Positions 1-5,641 of a stretch of 6,008 bases of DNA are shown piece after piece. The stretch lies in assembly GCA_017853785.1 (NCBI GenBank), contig JAFMIX010000139.1, forward strand, positions 1-6,008, in the 5' to 3' direction. The notes under the pieces are model-generated. The model saw nothing but the letters and a program-made list of their open reading frames with translations, did not search any database and had not been told where the DNA came from. The translations under genes and the position numbers were made by a program. The DNA comes from Verrucomicrobiales bacterium. GTDB lineage: Bacteria > Verrucomicrobiota > Verrucomicrobiia > Limisphaerales > JAFMIX01. Positions within the stretch are counted from its first letter, which is position 1. Each line of letters begins with the position of its first letter.

Positions 1-55
1 AACCTGCGACCTTCTCATTGCGAACGAGACGCTCTACCAACTGAGCTACGACCCC
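1..55 (-). tRNA. tRNA-Ala (anticodon CGC), 3' part beyond the window
   Basis: Read on the minus strand from 55, the sequence folds as the 5' part of a tRNA. It has a 7-nt acceptor strand GGGGTCG (55-49), TA, a D-arm with a GCTC/GAGC stem around an AGTTGGTA loop (46-31), and G26. The anticodon stem TCTCG/TGAGA closes with a G-U pair around the loop TTCGCAA, followed by AGGTC and the start of the T-arm GCAGGTT. The anticodon CGC (22-20) reads the alanine codon GCG, which is frequent in the neighbouring genes. G3 is compatible with the G3-U70 alanine identity pair, but position 70, the 3' half of the T-arm and any encoded CCA lie outside the window. It is transcribed away from the sugar-nucleotide genes. 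Confidence 0.93.
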
Positions 56-79
56 AACCTTTCGCCAAACTGCGGGCGC

Positions 80-109
80 AATGTAGGGAATCGCCGGGAG
101 TGAAGGCAA
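80..109 (-). promoter_or_regulatory. candidate sigma-70-type promoter for the tRNA
   Basis: On the minus strand, TTGCCT (109-104) and TACATT (85-80) are 18 nt apart, resembling -35 and -10 boxes with four of six consensus bases each. Transcription would begin near 73, leaving a leader of roughly 18 nt before the tRNA 5' end at 55, a normal distance. The match is only moderate and the consensus of this organism is unknown, so this is an inference from spacing and position. Confidence 0.35.
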
Positions 110-225
110 GTGAATTTTCCTCTGGCAGCTGAGGTTGGATTGGCATTTCGCCATTTTGTGTGCGGCAAAAATTTCTTTCTATTCCTTCAGTTTTATGTGC
201 ACTCTGCCTTCCAGTCAGCAAGTTT

Positions 226-1512
226 ATGAATATCGCCATCGTCGGTCTCGGTTATGTCGGCTTGCCTCTCTGTCTGCAATTCGCCCGCAACGGCGCGCGC
301 GTATTGGGCCTGGATGTGGATCTTAAGAAGGTTGAGGCTCTCAACGCCGGGCGCAGCTACATCGAACATATCCCCGGGGAGACCGTGAAGCAGATTGTCG
401 CCGAAGGCAGGCTCTCCGCCTCGGCGGATTTCGCGCGCGTCAAAGACGTGCAGGCCGTCATCATCTGCGTGCCGACGCCGCTCAACAAGAATCGCGAGCC
501 CGACATCTCCTACATCCTTAAGACCGGCAAAGCCATCGCCCCGCACCTGCAACGCGGCGCGCTTGTATCGCTCGAATCCACCACCTATCCCGGCACGACG
601 GACGAAGATTTGCTCGCGGTGCTCGAGGCGGGTTCGGGATTGAAGGCGGGCGTGGATTTTCACCTCGCTTTTTCTCCGGAACGCGAAGACCCCGGCAACC
701 CCGACAGCAAAGTCGCTTCCATCCCCAAAGTCGTCGGTGGCCTCACGCCGGCTTGTCTGGAAAAAGCCAAAGCCCTTTACGGCATCGCCATTAAGACCGT
801 TGTCCCCGTTTCTTCTTGCCGCGTGGCCGAGGCTACCAAGCTGCTGGAAAACATCTTCCGCAGCGTCAACATCGCGCTCGTCAACGAACTTAAGGTTGTT
901 TACGCCGCGATGGGTATTGATGTCTGGGAGGTCATCAACGCCGCCAAATCCAAGCCGTTCGGCTACATGCCGTTTTATCCCGGCCCCGGCCTCGGAGGTC
1001 ACTGCATCCCGATTGATCCGTTTTATCTGACGTGGAAAGCGCGCGAATACGGGCAGAACACCCGCTTCATCGAACTCGCCGGTGAGATCAACACCTCCAT
1101 GCCCCATTACGTCATCAGCCGCGTAGCCTCCGCGCTCAACTCCAAAAAGAAAGCCATCAACGGCAGCCGTATCCTTGTCCTTGGCCTCGCCTACAAGGCC
1201 AATGTGGATGACGACCGCGAATCCCCAAGCTACCACCTTATGGAAGCGCTCAAGCAACAGGGTGCGGAAGTCGCATATCACGACCCGCACGTTCCGGTCA
1301 TCCGTCTCACGCGTGAACACCCCCAATGGGCCGGCGTCAACTCGGTGACCTGGAACCGCGAAACCATTTCCGGCTTCGACGTCGTTCTGATCTCCACCGC
1401 GCATAAAGCCGTCAACTACCAGCAGCTCGCCGACTGGGCGCCACTCATCGTCGACACCCGCAATGCCATGGTGGATTGTATGACCGACCCCGGGAAAGTC
1501 TGGAAAGCGTGA
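226..1512 (+). CDS. wbpA: UDP-N-acetyl-D-glucosamine 6-dehydrogenase (WbpA-like)
   Basis: A 428-aa cytoplasmic enzyme of the UDP-glucose/GDP-mannose dehydrogenase family. It oxidises C6 of a UDP-N-acetylhexosamine to the uronic acid with two NAD+. The N-terminal Rossmann motif G7-L-G9-YVG12 opens the protein. ESTTYPG (117-123), SPEREDPGN (150-158), Lys205 and Asn209 in EATKLLEN, and the nucleophile Cys260 in GGHCIPIDPFYL follow. The C-terminal UDP-binding domain has Lys324 in AYKANVDDDRES. The SPEREDPGN and HCIPIDPFYL wording is that of WbpA-type UDP-GlcNAc dehydrogenases rather than UDP-glucose dehydrogenase. ATG 226 is chosen because the Rossmann strand begins at residue 2. An in-frame GTG at 160 would add 22 residues that fit no family N-terminus. 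No Shine-Dalgarno motif precedes it. It lies 85 bp upstream of the 4-epimerase and is probably cotranscribed. The exact substrate (GlcNAc, GalNAc or ManNAc form) is inferred from subfamily motifs. Confidence 0.93.
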   Translation: MNIAIVGLGYVGLPLCLQFARNGARVLGLDVDLKKVEALNAGRSYIEHIPGETVKQIVAEGRLSASADFARVKDVQAVIICVPTPLNKNREPDISYILKTGKAIAPHLQRGALVSLESTTYPGTTDEDLLAVLEAGSGLKAGVDFHLAFSPEREDPGNPDSKVASIPKVVGGLTPACLEKAKALYGIAIKTVVPVSSCRVAEATKLLENIFRSVNIALVNELKVVYAAMGIDVWEVINAAKSKPFGYMPFYPGPGLGGHCIPIDPFYLTWKAREYGQNTRFIELAGEINTSMPHYVISRVASALNSKKKAINGSRILVLGLAYKANVDDDRESPSYHLMEALKQQGAEVAYHDPHVPVIRLTREHPQWAGVNSVTWNRETISGFDVVLISTAHKAVNYQQLADWAPLIVDTRNAMVDCMTDPGKVWKA

Positions 1513-1597
1513 TGGAATTAGCGGTTCCCGATCTTAGATTAACGTGCCCAAAAATTATTCGTCGCGTAAATCGGATGTCGTAAATCCAAAATTCCTT

Positions 1598-2626
1598 ATG
1601 CCCGCCTACGCCAAACTGCAAGCCGACCTCCGCGCCGCGCCGCGCACCTGGCTCGTCACTGGCGTTGCCGGCTTCATCGGCTCGAATTTGTTGGAGACGC
1701 TCCTGAAACTCGACCAGCGCGTCGTCGGCCTTGATAACTTCGCCACCGGCAAGCGGCGCAACCTCGCCGCTGTGGAAAAGCTTGTCACGCCCGCGCAATG
1801 GAACGCGTTCACCTTTGTGGAAGGCGACATCGGTTCGCCCGCCGCCTGCGCCCGCGCCTGCGCCGGGGTGGATTACGTCCTGCACCAGGCCGCGCTCGGC
1901 TCCGTCCCGCGCTCCATTCAGGAGCCGTTGGCCAGCCACGCTGCCAACGTCACCGGCTTCATCAACATGCTAGTGGCTGCGCGCGACGCCAAGGTGCGCC
2001 GCTTCGTTTACGCGTCCAGCAGCGCCATCTACGGCGACGCGCCGGAACTGCCCAAGGCGGAGGCAAAGATCGGCCAACCGCTCTCGCCCTACGCCGCCAC
2101 GAAGGCGATGAATGAGATTTACGCCGGCGTGTTCGCCCGCAATTACGGCCAGCAAACCATCGGCCTGCGCTACTTCAATGTTTTTGGCCCGCGCCAGGAC
2201 CCGGACGGCGCCTATGCTGCCGTGATCCCCAAATGGGTCGCCGCCGTGCTGCGCCACGAGCCGGTGCTCGTCAACGGCGACGGCGAGACCAGCCGCGACT
2301 TTTGTTACATCGCCAATGTGGTGCAGGCGAACCTGCTCGCCGCCACCACCACCAATCCTGCAGCCGTCAACCAGGCCTACAACGTCGCCGTTGGGGCGCG
2401 CACCACGCTGAACGAACTTTACGCCGCCATCCTGGCCGGCTTGCGCCGCCGCATTCCCGCGCTGCCCGAAACCCAGCCCGTGTATCAGGATTTCCGCGCC
2501 GGCGACGTGCGGCACTCGCTGGCGGACATCAGCAAGGCGCAACGCCTACTCGGCTATGCGCCGACGCATCAGATTGGGGAGGGGCTGGAAGCCGCGCTCG
2601 ACTGGTATCAGCAGAACGTGGGGTAG
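1598..2626 (+). CDS. wbpP: UDP-GlcNAc/UDP-GlcNAcA 4-epimerase (WbpP/TviC-like)
   Basis: A 342-aa extended short-chain dehydrogenase/reductase. It interconverts UDP-GlcNAc and UDP-GalNAc, or the corresponding uronic acids, using tightly bound NAD+. The nucleotide-binding motif GVAGFIG spans 22-28. The catalytic Ser lies in YASSSAIYGD (138-147), with Tyr165 and Lys169 in SPYAATK. GLRYFNVFGPRQDP, AAVIPKW, NGDGETSRDF (from 226) and RHSLADISKA (305-314) closely follow Pseudomonas WbpP as I recall it. The length matches the family. ATG 1598 is chosen because MPAYAKLQADL aligns with the WbpP N-terminus. A GTG at 1544 would add 18 residues with no family counterpart. There is no Shine-Dalgarno motif. 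With the upstream dehydrogenase it would make UDP-GalNAcA for polysaccharide or O-antigen. Whether epimerisation precedes or follows oxidation cannot be read from the sequence. Confidence 0.94.
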   Translation: MPAYAKLQADLRAAPRTWLVTGVAGFIGSNLLETLLKLDQRVVGLDNFATGKRRNLAAVEKLVTPAQWNAFTFVEGDIGSPAACARACAGVDYVLHQAALGSVPRSIQEPLASHAANVTGFINMLVAARDAKVRRFVYASSSAIYGDAPELPKAEAKIGQPLSPYAATKAMNEIYAGVFARNYGQQTIGLRYFNVFGPRQDPDGAYAAVIPKWVAAVLRHEPVLVNGDGETSRDFCYIANVVQANLLAATTTNPAAVNQAYNVAVGARTTLNELYAAILAGLRRRIPALPETQPVYQDFRAGDVRHSLADISKAQRLLGYAPTHQIGEGLEAALDWYQQNVG

Positions 2627-2657
2627 CGCGGGCGACTCCGGCAAGTTTCCTCAAAGC

Positions 2658-2678
2658 AAAAAATGCCCTATTCAGGGT
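2658..2678 (-). terminator. weak candidate intrinsic terminator for the sppA-upp-peptidase operon
   Basis: On the minus strand, 24 nt after the peptidase stop codon, CCCT-GAAT-AGGG forms a short 4-bp hairpin (2677-2666). Two bases later comes a run of six T (2663-2658). Position and T-run suit a terminator, but the stem is very short. No T-run follows the same hairpin on the plus strand, so the sugar-nucleotide genes have no visible terminator in this 75-bp convergent gap. Confidence 0.3.
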
Positions 2679-2701
2679 AATTCTCGGCGCAGTTTCCAGC
2701 A

Positions 2702-3835
2702 TCAGACCTCCAACACCTTCTCAAACCGCGTCAGGCAACGCGGGCGACCGGACGTGATTACCGCCACGTCCTCGATGCGCACGCCGCCGATGCCGGGATA
2801 GTAAAGCCCCGGCTCGTTGGTGAGCACCTGACCCGCAACCAGTTCTCCGACGGAAGTCGCGCCCATGCGCGGGGACTCGTGGATTTCCAGGCCCAGCGCG
2901 TGGCCCGTGCCGTGGAAAAAGCCTTCCATGTGGCCGTTGCGCTTGCCGGTCTTGTAACCTTGCTGCGCGAAGAAATTCACGACGGCGTGGTGCACGTCAA
3001 TGGTGGGCGTCCCCGCGCGCATTTTGCGGTAGGCGACTTCCTGACTGGCTTCAACGGTGGCGTAGAGTTTCCGCACGGCTTCGCTGGCGCGACCTTTGAC
3101 GACGGTGCGGGTGATATCGCCGAAATATCCGGTCGCTTGTGCACGCGGGAAAATATCCAGAATAATCGGCTCATGGGCGCGGAGCGGGCCGTGACCGCGC
3201 TCATGGGGGTCGCAGCCTTGGATGCCGCCTGCGACAATGGTGTTGGCGGGCAGTCCGCCCAACTGCGTGATGGCGGTGTCAATGACCGCGCGCAATCGTT
3301 CCGAAGTGAGTGCCGCGCCCTGATACATCAGGCGGCGGTTCGCGCCAATCTTCGCCGCGCGCAAGGCCGCGATGCCCGCCGCCATGCCGGTCTCAGCCAT
3401 CGCGAGCGCGGCGCGGATGTGGCGGAGTTCGGCGGGCGTCTTGATTTCGCGTTCGGGAAAAAACGCGCCGGGCTTGACGACGGTCTTGATGTTCAGCTTC
3501 GCGAGTTGCGTGGCGAGGCCGAGCGGAAAGTTTTCCGGGACGAGCACCCGGCGGATGCCTCGTTCGCGCAGGAGGTGGCGGATGATTTCGGCGTAGCCGG
3601 GGCGGGGGTAGCCGGCGGCGCGGAGTTTTTTCTGGAGTTGGACCGTGGACAGGACGCGGCAATGCGCGGCCTGCACGCGGGCTCGGTCAATTTCCAAGTC
3701 GTGTACCGCGATGAAGTCGCGTCCTCTCAGGCGAAGCCAGATGAACGGGTCGGGCACGAACATCCTGACAGCGTAGAGCATGTTCGCGTCGTGCTCACTG
3801 CCAGCGACGATGAGGAGATTTTCTTGTGATTTCAT
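2702..3835 (-). CDS. M24 family metallopeptidase, Xaa-Pro aminopeptidase/prolidase type
   Basis: A 377-aa probable cytoplasmic 'pita-bread' dinuclear metallopeptidase that removes or cleaves residues next to proline in short peptides. Residues 1-135 form the variable creatinase-type N-domain and about 136-377 the catalytic domain. All five expected metal ligands are present: Asp227 (LDIFPR), Asp240 (FGDITRT), His312 (HGTGHALG), Glu341 (NEPGLYY) and Glu355 (RIEDVAV). His308 and His319 match the substrate-binding and proton-shuttle histidines. The two aspartates are 13 residues apart instead of the 11 in E. coli PepP. No signal peptide or membrane segment is seen. Its ATG directly abuts the upp stop codon (TAAATG), with no Shine-Dalgarno motif, so translation probably relies on coupling. 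Whether it acts as an aminopeptidase P, a dipeptidase (PepQ) or on another substrate cannot be decided. Confidence 0.9.
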   Translation of the reverse strand: MKSQENLLIVAGSEHDANMLYAVRMFVPDPFIWLRLRGRDFIAVHDLEIDRARVQAAHCRVLSTVQLQKKLRAAGYPRPGYAEIIRHLLRERGIRRVLVPENFPLGLATQLAKLNIKTVVKPGAFFPEREIKTPAELRHIRAALAMAETGMAAGIAALRAAKIGANRRLMYQGAALTSERLRAVIDTAITQLGGLPANTIVAGGIQGCDPHERGHGPLRAHEPIILDIFPRAQATGYFGDITRTVVKGRASEAVRKLYATVEASQEVAYRKMRAGTPTIDVHHAVVNFFAQQGYKTGKRNGHMEGFFHGTGHALGLEIHESPRMGATSVGELVAGQVLTNEPGLYYPGIGGVRIEDVAVITSGRPRCLTRFEKVLEV

Positions 3836-4459
3836 TTAGCAGCCGAAGAGGCGGTCGCCGGCATCCCCGAGACCGGGGAGGATGTAGCCTTTGTCGTTGA
3901 GTTTGCGGTCCACGGCGGCGGTGAAGATGGGTAGTTTAGGATAGCTTTTGCGCACGGTGCGGATGCCTTCGGGCGCGGCGACGAGGTTCACGAAGCGGAC
4001 GTGTTTGGCGCCTTGTTCGTGCAGCAAATCCAGCGCGGCCACAGCGCTGCCGCCGGTCGCGAGCATGGGGTCGATGAGGATGACTTCAAACTGGCTCAAG
4101 TTTTTCGGCAGGCTTTTGTGATAGAACTGCGCCTGCAGCGTCGTCTCCTCGCGTTTGAGGCCGATGAAGCCGATGCGCGCGTCGGGGAGCAGTTGCAGGA
4201 TGGAGTCGAGCATCCCCAGTCCGGCGCGGAGGACGGGCACGAGGACAACCTCGCGTTGGAGCTGCTGGCCGCGCGTGCGGGCCACGGGGGTTTGTACGGG
4301 CACGGAGCGGACGGCGAAGTCCCGCGTGGCCTCGTGCAGCATGAGCAGGGCGATTTCGCCGAGGACGCGGCGGAATTCTTGCGGGCGCGTGCGCTCGTCA
4401 CGCAAGCGCGTGAGGTTGTGCTGGACGAGCGGATGCGCGATGACGGTGATGTTTTTCAT
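3836..4459 (-). CDS. upp: uracil phosphoribosyltransferase
   Basis: A 207-aa cytoplasmic salvage enzyme making UMP and pyrophosphate from uracil and PRPP. The length is that of bacterial Upp. PVLRAGLGM (75-83) carries the conserved arginine. The PRPP-binding loop DPMLATGGS spans 130-138. The C-terminal uracil-binding segment YILPGLGDAGDRLFG (192-206) is intact, as is the N-terminal HPLVQHNLTRLRD (9-21). The first A of the start ATG is the last base of the sppA stop (TGATG), and its own stop abuts the peptidase start. This places it in the middle of a translationally coupled operon. There is no Shine-Dalgarno motif upstream. No pyrimidine-responsive attenuator is visible. Confidence 0.96.
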   Translation of the reverse strand: MKNITVIAHPLVQHNLTRLRDERTRPQEFRRVLGEIALLMLHEATRDFAVRSVPVQTPVARTRGQQLQREVVLVPVLRAGLGMLDSILQLLPDARIGFIGLKREETTLQAQFYHKSLPKNLSQFEVILIDPMLATGGSAVAALDLLHEQGAKHVRFVNLVAAPEGIRTVRKSYPKLPIFTAAVDRKLNDKGYILPGLGDAGDRLFGC

Positions 4460-5580
4460 CAGCGGATGAAAGTTGGCGCGAGGAAGTAGAGGTAGCCAGC
4501 CTGGAGTTTCGGCAGTTCGAGGCCGAGGTCCACCTTGATGGCGCGGGCGTCAGATTTGCCGAAGAGGCGGAAGAGGTCGGCGAGGTCGTGACGCGGCTCG
4601 TATTCGATGAGGTTGGCAGTTTCGAGGCCGGCGAGTTCGAAGGCCTTTTCCACGGCGGTGTCGAAGTTGCCGAGTTCATCCACGAGGCCGAGGCGGAGGG
4701 CTTCCTTGCCGGAGACGACGCGGCCGTCGGCATAGGTTTCCCAATCGGAGATGAGCGCTTTGCCTTCCTTGCCATTCAACTTGTGTGCGGCGGCGCGGCC
4801 CTCGGCGACGATGCTCTTGAACTTGCCATAGGTTTCGTCGATCAAGTCCTGCACCATCTTGCGTTCCTCGGGCGGGACTTCATCCACGCTGCGGTCGGGG
4901 CTCAACATATCCTTGAACTTGCCGCTCTTGTAGACCTCGCGGCGCAGGCCGACCTTGTCCATGAGACCGCGATAGTTGTAGCCGTGCATGATGACGCCGA
5001 TGCTGCCGGTGATGGTGAGTTCATTCGCGACAATCCAGCGGCAGGGCGCGGCGATGTAATACCCGCCCGAAGCCGCCAGGCTGCCCATGGAGCAGACGAC
5101 GGGAATTTCGTTGTCCGTCTGGAAATTGGCGAGGGCCTTGTAGATTTCGTCGGAGGCCAGGACTTCGCCGCCGGGGGAATTCACCTTGAGCACGACGGCC
5201 CGGACGTGCTTGTCGTCGGCGGCGCGGGCGAGCTGGTCTTGGATGAGTTGCGCGAGGTCGTAGCCGTTGTCGGTCTGGCTGGCGATGATGCCCTCGACAC
5301 GGATGACGGCGATTTTGTCATGCGCATCGTTGTCCTCGATTATCACCTCTTCCAACTTTAGGCCGCCGAGGCGCTCGTGGCCAACGGTGGTGAAGCTGCT
5401 GGCGAAGTTGCCAAGGTTCAGCAAGGCGCTAAACCCGAGCAGCACCAGCAAAACGAGCGCAACGACCATCCAACCGCGACCTTTCTTGGAGGCGGGCGCG
5501 GGGCGGGGCGGGGTGATAAGTGGCGGCGGGGCCAACGGCGGGGGCGGGGTGGGATTGTAGGGCGGCAGATTGGTATCCAT
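4459..5580 (-). CDS. sppA: signal peptide peptidase SppA, short membrane-anchored form
   Basis: A 373-aa S49 family serine protease that digests cleaved signal peptides or other membrane-associated peptides. Residues 1-36 are a proline-rich, basic-ended tail predicted cytoplasmic. Residues 37-59 are one hydrophobic anchor, so the catalytic domain should face the periplasm. LKVNSPGGEV (131-140) is the conserved oxyanion-region motif. Ser171 in LAASGGYY is the nucleophile. The catalytic lysine lies in YKSGKFKD (217-224), most likely Lys223, which is 52 residues after the serine as in Bacillus SppA. GSIGV (192-196) and the SGKEALRLGLVDELG segment (290-304) complete the family pattern. It has a single protease domain, unlike the double-domain E. 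coli enzyme. ATG 5580 is the first start after an in-frame TAG at 5595-5593 and is needed to keep the anchor. The tail holds 14 prolines in 30 residues. Confidence 0.94.
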   Translation of the reverse strand: MDTNLPPYNPTPPPPLAPPPLITPPRPAPASKKGRGWMVVALVLLVLLGFSALLNLGNFASSFTTVGHERLGGLKLEEVIIEDNDAHDKIAVIRVEGIIASQTDNGYDLAQLIQDQLARAADDKHVRAVVLKVNSPGGEVLASDEIYKALANFQTDNEIPVVCSMGSLAASGGYYIAAPCRWIVANELTITGSIGVIMHGYNYRGLMDKVGLRREVYKSGKFKDMLSPDRSVDEVPPEERKMVQDLIDETYGKFKSIVAEGRAAAHKLNGKEGKALISDWETYADGRVVSGKEALRLGLVDELGNFDTAVEKAFELAGLETANLIEYEPRHDLADLFRLFGKSDARAIKVDLGLELPKLQAGYLYFLAPTFIR

Positions 5581-5597
5581 GGCCCGATGAAGCTACT

Positions 5598-5618
5598 TTG
5601 CCCGCAGCGGGCGGGCAA
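5598..5618. repeat. 8-bp perfect inverted repeat in the sppA leader
   Basis: TTGCCCGC (5598-5605) and GCGGGCAA (5611-5618) are perfect reverse complements around a 5-nt loop, AGCGG. The hairpin would be GC-rich and stable in RNA. It sits between the stop of the upstream gene and the sppA ATG, with the stem ending 17 nt before the start. No T-run follows on either strand, so it is not a standard intrinsic terminator. A leader structure, a processing site or a protein operator are possibilities. Confidence 0.5.
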
Positions 5619-5641
5619 GTGGATAACCGCCGCCGGAGGGT

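Noticed and set aside
160..225. Upstream GTG start that would extend the dehydrogenase by 22 residues
   Set aside because: The added residues precede the first Rossmann strand, which normally starts within the first few residues. ATG 226 gives an exact family N-terminus.
1..225. tRNA as an integration site for a genomic island carrying the sugar genes
   Set aside because: Integrases usually target the 3' half of tRNA genes, whereas the 5' end faces the sugar genes. There is no integrase, no tRNA fragment repeat and no composition break in the window.
110..225. Promoter for the wbpA-wbpP genes in the AT-richer gap
   Set aside because: A promoter is expected here, but I could not find a -35/-10 pair with good spacing. 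Candidates such as TTGTGT at 156 lack a convincing -10 partner.
193..1404. A 403-codon minus-strand open frame opposite the UDP-GlcNAc dehydrogenase
   Set aside because: It lies entirely antisense to an enzyme with intact family motifs, shows no recognisable domain, and is explained by the GC-rich codon bias of the real gene.
2627..2701. Terminator for the plus-strand sugar-nucleotide genes in the convergent gap
   Set aside because: The only hairpin has a 4-bp stem and no T-run on the plus strand. The A-run lies on the wrong side, so it suits only the minus-strand operon.
2879..3829. A 316-codon plus-strand open frame opposite the M24 peptidase
   Set aside because: It is a mirror of a gene that has all five metal ligands. 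Its translation has no recognisable motif.
4588..5361. A 257-codon plus-strand open frame opposite sppA
   Set aside because: Same antisense effect: the minus-strand frame carries the SppA catalytic residues and membrane anchor, and this one shows only low-complexity Ala/Gly/Asp/Val sequence.
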